Positions 1 to 7,811 of a DNA stretch of 64,000 nt are shown here, piece after piece. The number at the start of each line of letters is the position of its first letter. Position 1 is the first letter of the stretch. The notes under the pieces were generated by a model. It was not told the origin of the DNA. It saw nothing but the letters and a program-made list of their open reading frames with translations, and searched no databases. Source of the stretch: Alkalimonas amylolytica. GTDB taxonomy: Bacteria; Pseudomonadota; Gammaproteobacteria; Enterobacterales; Alteromonadaceae. The stretch is taken from assembly GCF_900107845.1 (NCBI RefSeq), contig NZ_FNRM01000012.1, positions 1 to 64,000 on the forward strand, given 5' to 3'. Both the position numbers and the translations under genes were made by a program.

Positions 1-1
1 G

Positions 2-217
2 CAAGACCGCTTAACCCGCTACCACGACCACAGCTACCAATACGATGCCAGTGGCAACCAAACGGTGGTGATCCATCCACAGCACAGCCAGCGGCGTGAG
101 TTCAATGGCTTTAATCAGTTGCTGTCTTTAAGTCATAAAGACGGCCTCAGCCGCTACGAGTACGATGCACTGGGCCGGCGCAGCGCCAAAATCACCAGCC
201 AGGGGCGGATTGATTAC
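2..217 (+). repeat. Direct repeat copy 1 (Rhs core DNA)
   Basis: Pairs with 2331-2546 at an offset of 2329 bp, gap-free, 11 mismatches counted by eye. Recombination between the copies would delete the toxin/immunity pair, the transposase remnant and the Tsi6-like gene. The repeat may extend leftwards beyond the window. Confidence 0.9.
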
Positions 218-1069
218 CTTTGGGATGGCGATAAGCTGCTGGGCGAATACCAGAATGGCGACTTTAGTTGGTATATTTTTGAACCAGGCACGCACAAACC
301 GCTGTTCCTTATTAAAAACGGCGAGCTGTACAGCTATCAGCTGGACCAACTCGGCACACCGCTATCCGTAACGGACAGCAACAACCAGATTGTCTGGCAA
401 GCGCACTACAGCAGCTTTGGTAAAGCGACGGTAACGGTAAACCAAATTGATAACCCGATCCGCTTTCAGGGGCAGTATTATGATGAAGAAAGTGGGTTGC
501 ATTACAACCACTTCCGGTACTACGATCCAACCACAGGCCGCTTTATCAGCCAGGATCCAATAGGCCTGCTCGGTGGCATCAACCACTACCAGTATGCGCC
601 GAACCACATCAACTGGGTGGATCCGTTGGGGTTGGTGTGTAAAGAAGAGCTTCAAGCGATAAGACGTAATTATGTAAAAGACATCTATTCATTGGAATTA
701 GAAATAGACGAACTACGAAAGTTTGGAGAGGATTGGGATAGCATTGCTGAAATCATGCATTTGAAGCGTAGAGAAATAGGCATTAAATACAAATCTCTTA
801 CGCCATTTACAAAGCGTCTTGCTATATACGCAAGAAATATTTTACCTAAAAGCTGGACATTTGTATCTCCACTTATCGGAGGAATGGAGCCTCAAGGCTA
901 TGATAGTATTTATGGCCCTTCTATTAATTGGCTTAAAACGAATAAAGGATATTCATCCGAACAGATAGCAAGAAAGGCTGCCGACCCGAACAAAGTCATT
1001 ACAAGAAAACTTGGTATTGAGCCCAACGAAGTTAGGGAAGAGCTTGGGCTTCCTCCCCTCAAGGAGTAA
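2..1069 (+). CDS. Rhs protein, C-terminal part with variable toxin tip (5' end outside window)
   Basis: The reading frame is open from the first bases of the window, so only the C-terminal ~355 residues are seen. Residues encoded up to ~640 are YD-repeat and Rhs core: YDASGN and YDALGRR repeats, then the core signature YDPTTGRFISQDPIG and the boundary motif near VDPLGL. Rhs cores form a shell that encloses a variable C-terminal toxin. The last ~140 residues (from ~645) have no Rhs character, are encoded by AT-richer DNA, and form a helical, charged tip with a REIGIKYKSLTP stretch. From memory this resembles short C-terminal domains found on other Rhs and polymorphic toxins, but I cannot assign an activity. 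A small gene starts 2 nt after the stop, as expected for a cognate immunity gene. Delivery route (type VI secretion or other) is not visible here. Confidence 0.9.
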   Translation, partial: QDRLTRYHDHSYQYDASGNQTVVIHPQHSQRREFNGFNQLLSLSHKDGLSRYEYDALGRRSAKITSQGRIDYLWDGDKLLGEYQNGDFSWYIFEPGTHKPLFLIKNGELYSYQLDQLGTPLSVTDSNNQIVWQAHYSSFGKATVTVNQIDNPIRFQGQYYDEESGLHYNHFRYYDPTTGRFISQDPIGLLGGINHYQYAPNHINWVDPLGLVCKEELQAIRRNYVKDIYSLELEIDELRKFGEDWDSIAEIMHLKRREIGIKYKSLTPFTKRLAIYARNILPKSWTFVSPLIGGMEPQGYDSIYGPSINWLKTNKGYSSEQIARKAADPNKVITRKLGIEPNEVREELGLPPLKE

Positions 1070-1071
1070 TT

Positions 1072-1338
1072 ATGTTTGGACTTGATAAAAAGAAACTGTC
1101 AATTTCTGATGTCGAATATGAGTTGGTAGATGAAAAAATATCAGAGTTTTTGCAATCTAAAGGTTCATTGCTTATTGAAGATGATTTTTTAATTGCTGGC
1201 GGAACATCGGTGTTAATTAAGAGGTATATTGTAGATGATAAGGTTTTGACTATATCCATTTCTGATGACGGAATTGTCAACATTAGTGGTCAAAAAAATA
1301 TTATTAACCATATATCTTCATTCTTAGAAAGAAAATAA
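1072..1338 (+). CDS. Putative immunity protein for the adjacent Rhs toxin
   Basis: 88-residue acidic protein starting with ATG 2 nt after the rhs stop; the GGAG of the rhs 3' end (CAAGGAG) serves as its ribosome binding site. It has no signal peptide or membrane segment, so it should act in the cytoplasm. I do not recognise the family. Position, size, AT-rich composition and tight coupling to the toxin tip are the standard arrangement of polymorphic-toxin immunity genes, so the role is inferred from context rather than homology. Confidence 0.7.
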   Translation: MFGLDKKKLSISDVEYELVDEKISEFLQSKGSLLIEDDFLIAGGTSVLIKRYIVDDKVLTISISDDGIVNISGQKNIINHISSFLERK

Positions 1339-1471
1339 AAAAATACTGCGTCAACTGGGCATTAGATATTCAATACAATGCAAGCATATGGATATCTAAC
1401 CCTGAGGCATCCCCACAAAATTATTAGATAAAACAAAAAGATGGATTCGTAAGGAACATTCATGGCGTTCG

Positions 1472-1825
1472 GTGATCAGATCAATCGCCAAACATCACCA
1501 AGACCAAACAACCATGAATGTTCGCGCTATCTTGACCAATATCGTTTCATTTGTCACACCAAAAATGCATGCAACCAGACAAAAAGCCGTGACTGATTGT
1601 GTATACAGCCTGGCTAATGGCAGCGCTGCTACTGTCACCAGTATTGGTCGCGGCATAGACTCCGCAGCCTATGAAAAACATAGTATTAAACGAGCTGACA
1701 GGCTTCTCTCTAATGCGAATTTGCTGCGTGAGAAAACGTTAGTTTATGGGATGATTACCAGAGTAGTTGGAACCCAATATCTCACCGCCAATAAGCTAGC
1801 TTTTGAAAAGAGCGATGAAATTTAA
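1472..1825 (+). pseudogene. IS4-family transposase N-terminal remnant fused to a short toxin tail
   Basis: The open frame begins at a GTG at 1472, but the natural transposase start is probably ATG 1514 (MNVRAILTN). Residues to about VVG (~1770) look like the N-terminal part of IS4-family transposases: an IKRADRLL segment and the lead-in to the first catalytic aspartate. The catalytic DDE region is absent, so it cannot transpose. After ~1770 the frame runs without a stop into about 17 unrelated residues ending FEKSDEI, directly abutting the next gene. I infer that this is the end of a lost toxin whose immunity gene survives downstream, joined by a deletion at the insertion-sequence scar. Confidence 0.7.
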
Positions 1826-2092
1826 ATGACGCCAATTGAAATAGTAAGAAAAGGTATCTCTTTAACAGAGAAGAGACTAAAGGATATCCCTGACTTCGAT
1901 ATATATCAAAGCATTATTAAACAGCTCCAATACCTATTATCAATTATCGATGGATCAGAATTGGATAGAAGTAAATTGGATAAAATAATTGTTGGTCATT
2001 TTGCTGTTCGTGAATTTGAAGAAAGCGATCCTGAACTCGCGGAGATACTTAAAAATTGCCAGAGCATCGCTTTCAAGCTAAGTTTGGAGTGA
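1826..2092 (+). CDS. Tsi6-like immunity protein (orphan)
   Basis: 88 residues. Start MTPIE, then KQLQY, a LDRS segment and an AVREFEESDPEL block match, as I recall the sequence, Tsi6 of Pseudomonas aeruginosa (about 94 residues). Tsi6 neutralises the NAD(P)+-hydrolysing type VI effector Tse6. ATG follows the preceding stop codon directly, so translation is probably coupled to what remains of the upstream frame. The toxin partner is reduced to a tail, making this an orphan immunity gene that would still protect against kin carrying a Tse6-type toxin. Family assignment is fairly strong; expression is unknown. Confidence 0.75.
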   Translation: MTPIEIVRKGISLTEKRLKDIPDFDIYQSIIKQLQYLLSIIDGSELDRSKLDKIIVGHFAVREFEESDPELAEILKNCQSIAFKLSLE

Positions 2093-2246
2093 GATTTTTT
2101 CAATTAAGGACATATATTCATAAGAATTTTATGTGCTAAAACAAAATATTTCAATATTACTGTGTGTAGTCACTTAGTGTGAATTTTCCCGGTAAATATG
2201 TCCTGAAGATAGATTGCTCTTTTACAATTTTATTTTCTAAAAACAC

Positions 2247-2274
2247 AGGCCGCCACTAAGCGGTCTAATTTTTT
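2247..2274 (+). terminator. Intrinsic terminator after the Tsi6-like gene
   Basis: Seven-pair stem (AGGCCGC/GCGGTCT with one G-U pair), loop CACTAA, followed by AATTTTTT. It closes the orphan immunity unit before the broken rhs copy. The 150 bases before it (2093-2246) are AT-rich with no gene that I can support. Confidence 0.7.
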
Positions 2275-2285
2275 GTGCCCCTGGC

Positions 2286-2706
2286 TTGTTAGCTGTTGGC
2301 AACTCCAAAGGCGAAGGCATCACCGTCGAACAAGACCGCCTAACCCAGTATCACGACCACTGCTATCAGTACGATGCCAGTGGCAACCAAACGGTGGTGA
2401 TCCACCCGCAGCACAGCCAGCGGCGTGAGTTCAATGGCTTTAATCAGTTGCTGTCTTTAAGTCATAAAGACGGCCTCAGCCGTTACGAGTAAGATGCACT
2501 GGGCCGGCGCAGCGCCAAAATCACCAGCCAGGGGCGGATTGATTACCGAGCAAACCAGAGGCTTGCTTGGCCATATGCTGGTGTTTGCGCGCCAGGCTGT
2601 GACGACCGTACGTGATTTATCCTATTCCTTTATTCGCTGGGTATTTGATCGGACGTTAGGCGCACTTTATCGTGCAGCCAGAAATGCCATTGATTACCTG
2701 AACTAG
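2286..2706 (+). pseudogene. Broken second copy of the Rhs core
   Basis: 2331-2546 aligns without gaps to 2-217 of the first rhs gene, with 11 mismatches by my count (about 95% identity). In the Rhs frame (from 2286) the codon matching TAC of the YEYDALGRR repeat has become TAA at 2490-2492, truncating the frame. Homology stops abruptly at 2546. From there a frame other than that of the rhs core runs 52 codons (ending TRTLGALY...IDYLN, stop at 2704-2706) that matches nothing I recognise and may be the tail of an older cassette. No start codon with a ribosome site is evident. This is a typical displaced rhs tip, usable as a recombination donor or landing site. Confidence 0.8.
2331..2546 (+). 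repeat. Direct repeat copy 2 (Rhs core DNA)
   Basis: Second copy of the 216-bp rhs core segment. It carries the C-to-A change that makes the TAA stop at 2490-2492. The right boundary is sharp, right after GATTGATTAC, which suggests a recombination junction. Homology may also extend left into 2286-2330, but the matching part of copy 1 lies outside the window. Confidence 0.9.
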
Positions 2707-2719
2707 TTCACCATTTGCT

Positions 2720-2743
2720 GCAGCCGGCGCTAAGGCCGGCTGC
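2720..2743. terminator. Hairpin downstream of the yghU-type gene
   Basis: Nine-pair GC-rich stem GCAGCCGGC/GCCGGCTGC with loop GCTAAG, 10 bp past the stop of the minus-strand glutathione transferase. There is no good T-run on either side, so it may be a weak terminator or an mRNA-stabilising hairpin. Confidence 0.5.
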
Positions 2744-2752
2744 CTTCTTGTA

Positions 2753-3610
2753 TCAGAAGCCCAGAGCTTTAAAGTCATCGGCGCTATGGCGTTCAGGCAG
2801 AGTGCTGCCATCCTCCGAATTGCGGTTTACCAGGCGGCCACGTTGCACAGCAGGGCGCTCATTGAGTTGCTTAGCCCAGCGCTGCAGGTGAGCGTAGCTT
2901 TGCACATCCAAAAACTCTGCAGCATTTTGTTCAGCCGAGCTATACACTTGCCCCAGTGCCAAAGCACCATACCAGGGCCAGATCGCCATATCGGCGATGC
3001 TGTATTCTATGCCGGCTATATAGGGTCGGCTTGCCAGTAATTGATCAAGTACATCCAATTGTCGCTTGGTTTCCATGGCGTAGCGGTTGATGGGGTACTC
3101 GTATTTTTCCGGCGCATACACATAAAAGTGACCAAAGCCGCCACCAACAAAAGGAGCACTGCCCATTTGCCAGAACAACCAGTTGAGAATTTCGGTGCGG
3201 TCCATTGCCGTTTGGCCCAAAAAGCACTGAAATTTTTCAGCCAGATAGAGCAAGATAGCACCAGACTCAAATACTCGCTGCGGCTGTGTGGGCTCACTGC
3301 GATCTAGTAGGGCTGGGATCTTGCTGTTCGGGTTCAGCTCTACAAAGCCACTGCCGAACTGATCGCCCTGACCGATGTCAATCAACCAGGCATCGTACTC
3401 AGCGCTCTGGTGGCCTAAAGCCAGTAATTCTTCCAGCAGAATGGTCACTTTGATCCCATTGGGCGTACCAAGTGAATACAACTGCAGTGGATGCGCTCCG
3501 ATGGGCAAGGCTTTTTGATGGGTGGCGCCGGCAACCGGGCGGTTGATGGACGCAAACTTACCGCCATTTGAACTGGGTTGCCAGACTTTCGGGGGATGGT
3601 ACTCGCTCAT
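2753..3610 (-). CDS. yghU: Glutathione S-transferase family disulfide-bond reductase, YghU type
   Basis: 285 residues, close to E. coli YghU (288). The N-terminal extension (YHPPKVW ... GGKFASINRPVAGAT) before the thioredoxin fold is characteristic of the YghU/Nu class. A thioredoxin-like domain (~43-130) has the QLYSLGTPNGIKV start and the NPNSKIPAL turn with the cis-proline, and a helical GST C-domain follows (~135-260). Family members bind two glutathione molecules and reduce disulfides or organic peroxides in the cytoplasm. Start ATG 3610 has a strong AAGGAG site. It is divergent from the ABC1 kinase and apparently monocistronic. Confidence 0.88.
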   Translation of the reverse strand: MSEYHPPKVWQPSSNGGKFASINRPVAGATHQKALPIGAHPLQLYSLGTPNGIKVTILLEELLALGHQSAEYDAWLIDIGQGDQFGSGFVELNPNSKIPALLDRSEPTQPQRVFESGAILLYLAEKFQCFLGQTAMDRTEILNWLFWQMGSAPFVGGGFGHFYVYAPEKYEYPINRYAMETKRQLDVLDQLLASRPYIAGIEYSIADMAIWPWYGALALGQVYSSAEQNAAEFLDVQSYAHLQRWAKQLNERPAVQRGRLVNRNSEDGSTLPERHSADDFKALGF

Positions 3611-3693
3611 GCGTTACTCCTTCTTTGAGTGGGCCAGACGCCGGCGAAAGGCGTATGCACTAAGTGTGATTCCGATAGTAAAACAGGAGAGCT

Positions 3694-5001
3694 ATGTCTT
3701 CCAGTAGTAAAGTACCAGCCGGTCGGTTGGCCCGCTTGGGTGGATTCGCCAGTTTAGCCGGTAAGTTGGCCGGTGGCATGTTGGCCGAGGGGGCCAAACG
3801 CCTTGCTAAAGGTGAGCCCGGTAGCCGGATGGAACTGCTGCTAACCCCAGCCAATGTGAAACGGCTAACTAATCAGCTGGCACACATGCGTGGTGCCGCC
3901 ATGAAGTTAGGCCAGTTGTTGTCGATGGATGCAGGGGATCTATTGCCCAATGAGTTAGCGGATATGCTGGCCCGCTTGCGTGATAATGCCAATCCGATGC
4001 CGCCTAAACAGTTAGCTGCAGTGCTTGCATCAGAACTTGGCGAAAACTGGCAGCGTCATTTCGCCGATTTTACCTTCAAACCGATGGCCGCTGCATCGAT
4101 AGGCCAGGTGCATCGTGCCGAGCATGACAATGGCACGCAACTGGCCGTTAAAGTGCAGTACCCGGGCGTTCGACAAAGCATCAGCAGCGATGTGGATAAT
4201 GTGGCGACCTTGCTGCGTATCAGCGGTTTACTGCCTCCGGGTGTGGATTATCAAGCTTTGCTGGAGGAAGCCAAAGCGCAGCTGAGCCGTGAAGCCGACT
4301 ATCTGCAGGAAGCTGCCTTTATGCAACGGTTTAAAGACGCACTAAACAACTCACCCGAGTTTTTATTGCCTGAGCCTGTAACAGGGTTGTGCCGCCCGGG
4401 AGTGCTGGTGATGCGTTATGTGCCAGGAGACCCGGTTGAAAGTCTGCAGACACATCCACAGGCTGTGCGGGATAGGGTAGTGACACAACTTTTTAGTTTG
4501 CTGTTTCGAGAGCTTTTTGAGTTTCAGTTGGTGCAAACAGACCCCAACTTTGCCAATTACCGCTACAACGAGGCAACCGAACAGCTGGTATTGCTGGATT
4601 TTGGTGCATGTCGCGAGTACAGCCCGGCTTTTAGCCAGGCGTATCGCCAGTTATTTGCTGCCAGCTTGCAGCAGGATCAGCAAAGCATGGATCAGGCACT
4701 CACCACCATTGGCTTTTTTAGTGAGCAGATTGCTGCTGAGCAACGCTTGCGGGTATTGGCGCTGGTAAAGCTGGCTTGTGAGCCGCTGCAGCAAGATGCC
4801 CCGTTTGACTTTGGTCAGAGCGATCTAGCAGCACGTATACGTGAGGCGGGCACCGCACTTAGTTTGCAACACAATTACTGGCATACACCTCCGGCTGATG
4901 CCATCTTTTTACACCGGAAAATAGGTGGTTTGTATTTGCTGGCGGCCCGCTTAAAAGCAAGAGTCAATGTTCGCGCAATCTTAGACACCTACTTGCTGTG
5001 A
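3694..5001 (+). CDS. ABC1/AarF (UbiB/COQ8-like) atypical kinase family protein
   Basis: 435 residues. Family hallmarks are visible: the KxGQ motif in AAMKLGQLLSMDAG (~65-78), the alanine-rich loop AAASIGQVHRA (~132-142) that replaces the kinase P-loop, the AVKVQYPG lysine strand, and LDFGACREY carrying the DFG-like metal site. Members influence ubiquinone or other isoprenoid lipid pathways by ATP-dependent chemistry. This copy lacks the C-terminal membrane helices of UbiB, so it is more like the stand-alone soluble ABC1 kinases. ATG 3694 follows CAGGAG. The 3' end overlaps the convergent SGNH hydrolase by 13 bp. Substrate unknown. Confidence 0.85.
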   Translation: MSSSSKVPAGRLARLGGFASLAGKLAGGMLAEGAKRLAKGEPGSRMELLLTPANVKRLTNQLAHMRGAAMKLGQLLSMDAGDLLPNELADMLARLRDNANPMPPKQLAAVLASELGENWQRHFADFTFKPMAAASIGQVHRAEHDNGTQLAVKVQYPGVRQSISSDVDNVATLLRISGLLPPGVDYQALLEEAKAQLSREADYLQEAAFMQRFKDALNNSPEFLLPEPVTGLCRPGVLVMRYVPGDPVESLQTHPQAVRDRVVTQLFSLLFRELFEFQLVQTDPNFANYRYNEATEQLVLLDFGACREYSPAFSQAYRQLFAASLQQDQQSMDQALTTIGFFSEQIAAEQRLRVLALVKLACEPLQQDAPFDFGQSDLAARIREAGTALSLQHNYWHTPPADAIFLHRKIGGLYLLAARLKARVNVRAILDTYLL

Positions 5002-5705
5002 TGGAGCTGCTGTATTTCTGCTGCAATTAAGCTGGCCCAATGTTTGGCGCCTGTTACTGATGGATGAAAGCCATCTTTTGCCAGCATGTCGGGTGTGAGT
5101 TTAACCCCGGAGCTGAGCAGCCGGGCATTCGGCCAAGCATCCAATGTTCGCACCAACTGCCGATTGAGCTGACTTGCTTTTAGACCAAGCCAATAGTTAA
5201 GTGGAGTAGGCAGGGCACTGAACTGCTGCATGGGCGGAATGGCACTAAAAATGACATTGGGCGTTGAAAAGCGCTGATTTATCACCTGCATTAAAGCATG
5301 AATACGAACGCTAAATTGCCGGTCTGAGCAGAGCCCGGTCACATCATTGACCCCTATGGATACAATAACCCAGTCCAGCCGTTGTGCTTCAAGCTCCTGC
5401 AACCGCTGCCGAAGCTCAGCACTGTTGATACCGGTTTGAGCCTGCAGTCGCCAGTGAATTCCGGCTTGTTTTGAAAGTAATTCAACCAGTTGACTAGACA
5501 AGGCTTGTTGTTGATTATCGCAACCCACACCGGCTGCTGCGGAGTCACCGCAAATCAGTAATTGTTGCTGTGGCCCTTGTCCCATTAAGCCAGCACGCTC
5601 ACCGCTTGCCTCTGGTAAGCGTAAAGCCAGAGCACGAACCCGCTTTCCTTGCCAAAGTAGCAAAGGCCAGCAGCACAGAGCCAACAACCAAAAACGCCAA
5701 GGCAT
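4989..5705 (-). CDS. SGNH/GDSL-family hydrolase, membrane-anchored or secreted
   Basis: About 238 residues from ATG 5705; an in-frame TTG at 5744 would add 13 residues but ATG is preferred. An N-terminal hydrophobic segment (MPWRFWLLALCCWPLLLW) suggests a signal anchor or signal peptide. The SGNH blocks are present: ICGDSAAAG with the nucleophile Ser (~55), SIGVNDV (block III Asn), and DGFHPS near the C terminus supplying the catalytic Asp and His. Such enzymes are esterases or acyl-ester hydrolases acting on lipids or acylated sugars. Substrate cannot be read from sequence. Convergent with the ABC1 kinase. Confidence 0.8.
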   Translation of the reverse strand: MPWRFWLLALCCWPLLLWQGKRVRALALRLPEASGERAGLMGQGPQQQLLICGDSAAAGVGCDNQQQALSSQLVELLSKQAGIHWRLQAQTGINSAELRQRLQELEAQRLDWVIVSIGVNDVTGLCSDRQFSVRIHALMQVINQRFSTPNVIFSAIPPMQQFSALPTPLNYWLGLKASQLNRQLVRTLDAWPNARLLSSGVKLTPDMLAKDGFHPSVTGAKHWASLIAAEIQQLHHSK

Positions 5706-5753
5706 GTGTTTTCCCAATTGCTTGTTTTCACAGTATCTTAGCAAAATGCCAGC

Positions 5754-5781
5754 TTGCTTTAGAACCTAAATTCGATACAAT
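5754..5781 (+). promoter_or_regulatory. Sigma-70 promoter for the small peptide and marC
   Basis: TTGCTT (5754-5759), 16-bp spacer, TACAAT (5776-5781). The predicted transcript would start just upstream of the 26-codon gene at 5815 and run into marC. Confidence 0.55.
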
Positions 5782-5814
5782 CAGTAACCAATAATACAGA
5801 ACAAGGATTTAGGT

Positions 5815-5895
5815 ATGAACGAGCTGTTTTGGTTGTTGCCTGCGGTTATCCTTACTATCGGGCTAGTTATTCTGGTACGCCGTTATCAGAAGTAA
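5815..5895 (+). CDS. 26-residue single-pass membrane peptide (hypothetical)
   Basis: ATG 5815 to TAA 5895 encodes MNELFWLLPAVILTIGLVILVRRYQK in total (26 residues). An acidic N terminus is followed by one ~18-residue hydrophobic helix and a basic RRYQK end, the usual layout of a small inner-membrane peptide with its C terminus in the cytoplasm. Support for translation: an AAGGA site 9 bases upstream of the ATG, a good promoter 34 bp before the start, and location 36 bp ahead of marC on the same strand. I do not recognise the family. It could be a regulatory or accessory peptide of the MarC protein, or unrelated. Confidence 0.5.
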   Translation: MNELFWLLPAVILTIGLVILVRRYQK

Positions 5896-5931
5896 TCCCA
5901 AGCCCGGTTACAGCATAATCCGGAGCTTGTG

Positions 5932-6588
5932 ATGTTTGAACTCACTATTATAACGGTGGCAGCCTTGCTGCCCATCGTCAATCCATTCAGTACAGCGCCA
6001 CTCTTCCTCGCCATTACCGAAGGTTATGATCAACGCACTCGTAACGAGCAAGCATTGCGTGGTGTGCTTTATATGGTCGGTATTTTGACTACTTTTTTGG
6101 TAGCCGGTAGCTTGATCATGAATTTTTTCGGTATCTCGCTGCCTGGCGTGCGTATTGCCGGCGGCATTCTGATTGGCCGGGTGGCTTTTCGCATGCTGTA
6201 TCCACCAGACACGGTGGATTTAACGCCGGATGAAAAGCGAGAAAGCCGCAAAAAAGACGATATTTCCTTTTTTCCACTGGCCATGCCGAGTTTGAGTGGG
6301 CCTGGCTCCATCGCTGTGACCATCAGTCTTGCGACATTATCGACGGCCTGGTGGCAGTATTTGGGTATTTTTATTGGTATTTTGCTCCTGGCAGCCATTG
6401 TGCTGCTGACTTTACGGTTGTCTGGTAGATTGCACAGCCTGCTAGGTGTCAACGGCACTCATGCCATGACCAAGATCATGGGCTTTTTGATGTTCTGCAT
6501 TGCCATCCAGTTCATTGTGAATGGCATTACCGATCCGGAGCTGCTGCAGTTATTTCGAGCTGGTTTGGCAACAGATATTCCAGCTTAA
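5932..6588 (+). CDS. MarC-family integral membrane protein
   Basis: 218 residues with about six hydrophobic segments. The N-terminal LLPIVNPFSTAPLFLAIT block and the central PLAMPSLSGPGSIAVTI block are MarC/YchE/YhgN signatures. The family is distantly related to transporters; its once-proposed multidrug role was withdrawn and the function remains unclear. ATG 5932 is preferred over GTG 5929 because GGAG (5922-5925) is better spaced for it. It probably shares a transcript with the 26-codon gene upstream and is convergent with ppk2 with only 14 bp between. Confidence 0.85.
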   Translation: MFELTIITVAALLPIVNPFSTAPLFLAITEGYDQRTRNEQALRGVLYMVGILTTFLVAGSLIMNFFGISLPGVRIAGGILIGRVAFRMLYPPDTVDLTPDEKRESRKKDDISFFPLAMPSLSGPGSIAVTISLATLSTAWWQYLGIFIGILLLAAIVLLTLRLSGRLHSLLGVNGTHAMTKIMGFLMFCIAIQFIVNGITDPELLQLFRAGLATDIPA

Positions 6589-6602
6589 TCGTTGCCGCTG
6601 TA

Positions 6603-7721
6603 TCAGGGCAGTACCCGATGCGTGGTGGCTCGGCTTACAATTAATGAATCCATGTGGCCAAGCCGTTTAAGATCTTTATTGGGATAGTCAAACTGGCTAA
6701 GCACATAGCGCATCGCATTAAGCCGGGCTCTTTTTTTGCAGTCGGATTTCACAACAATCCAGGGCGCTTCAGCCGTATCGGTATGCAAAAACATGGCTTC
6801 TTTCGCCTTGGTATAATCATCCCATTTATCAAGGGATGCCCGGTCAATTGGGCTTAGTTTCCATTGTTTCAGCGGGTGCGACTCACGTTCGACAAAACGG
6901 CGCTTTTGCTCGTCTCGGGTGACTGAGAACCAGAATTTAATCAGATGCATACCAGAGCGAACCAGATTTTGCTCAAAACCAGGCGCCTGGCGAATAAATT
7001 CATGGTACTCATCGGCACTGCAAAAGTTCATCACCCGCTCAACCCCAGCACGGTTGTACCAGGAGCGGTCAAACAACACGATTTCACCAGCCGTTGGCAG
7101 ATGCTGCACATAGCGCTGAAAATACCACTGGCCTTGTTCTGCCCGAGTGGGTTTTTCCAGTGCAATCACCCGGGCACCCCGGGGGTTTAAATGCTCCATA
7201 AAACGTTTAATGGTACCGCCTTTACCCGCGGCATCGCGGCCTTCGAACAAAATCACTACCCGGGCACCAGTTTCCTTCACCCAGTGTTGCAATTTCAGCA
7301 GTTCCACTTGCAGGTTGTATTTTTGCTTTTCATAGCTTTTGCGGCGCAGGCGGTTTTTATAAGGGTAGGGGCTTTCCTGCCAGTCGGGTAGCAGTTCATC
7401 ATCCGAGCCAGCATCAAGGTTGGCAGTTTTTTCAAACTCTTCACGCAGCAGAACTTTACGCAATAAAGCCACATCATCCGGCGATGCCCCTTGCACGATG
7501 GATTGTAGCTGAGTGCTTAGCTCGTCTACCGATTGATCATTTATCGTCGCATTGCTGCGCTCAGAGATGTCCCGCAATACCACCTCCAAAGAGGCCTGGG
7601 CACCGCTCATTTTCTGTTTACTGGTTTCTTCTGCGATCGCTGCCGGCGCAAGATCCGCCAGGGTGTCACCTCGTAAGATACCAGCCCGTTGCTTGATGCT
7701 TGATGGTTTGTTTTCTGCCAC
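6603..7721 (-). CDS. ppk2: Polyphosphate kinase 2 (PPK2)
   Basis: 372 residues. A ~110-residue N-terminal extension precedes the PPK2 domain: Walker A FEGRDAAGKGGT (~159-170), a lid segment RGARVIALEKPT, and Walker B IVLFDRSWYNRAGVE (~214-228). PPK2 transfers phosphate between polyphosphate and nucleotides, usually making GTP or ATP from GDP or ADP. The long extension and single domain fit class I-type enzymes, but nucleotide preference cannot be settled here. Monocistronic by position, convergent with marC. Confidence 0.88.
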   Translation of the reverse strand: MAENKPSSIKQRAGILRGDTLADLAPAAIAEETSKQKMSGAQASLEVVLRDISERSNATINDQSVDELSTQLQSIVQGASPDDVALLRKVLLREEFEKTANLDAGSDDELLPDWQESPYPYKNRLRRKSYEKQKYNLQVELLKLQHWVKETGARVVILFEGRDAAGKGGTIKRFMEHLNPRGARVIALEKPTRAEQGQWYFQRYVQHLPTAGEIVLFDRSWYNRAGVERVMNFCSADEYHEFIRQAPGFEQNLVRSGMHLIKFWFSVTRDEQKRRFVERESHPLKQWKLSPIDRASLDKWDDYTKAKEAMFLHTDTAEAPWIVVKSDCKKRARLNAMRYVLSQFDYPNKDLKRLGHMDSLIVSRATTHRVLP

Positions 7722-7811
7722 AGATACCCCCTGTTGTAGACTTTCATTATAGAGCAGGAAGTCCGGGGTATGTTTGATCTGAGGCAGATTTCTAAGCGAT
7801 ATATGTCAGCT

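Noticed and set aside
1339-1471. Imperfect inverted repeat TTAGATATTC / GGATATCTAA (1362-1371, 1390-1399) and a short open frame with WALDIQYNASIW
   Set aside because: The stem is AT-rich with one mismatch and an 18-base loop, and the frame lacks a start and a ribosome site. It may be debris of a lost cassette, but nothing supports a gene or an insertion-sequence end.
2494-2706. Open frame starting at ATG 2494
   Set aside because: Its first part is the wrong frame of the rhs core repeat; the same shadow frame occurs in copy 1 at 165. Only the part after 2546 could be meaningful.
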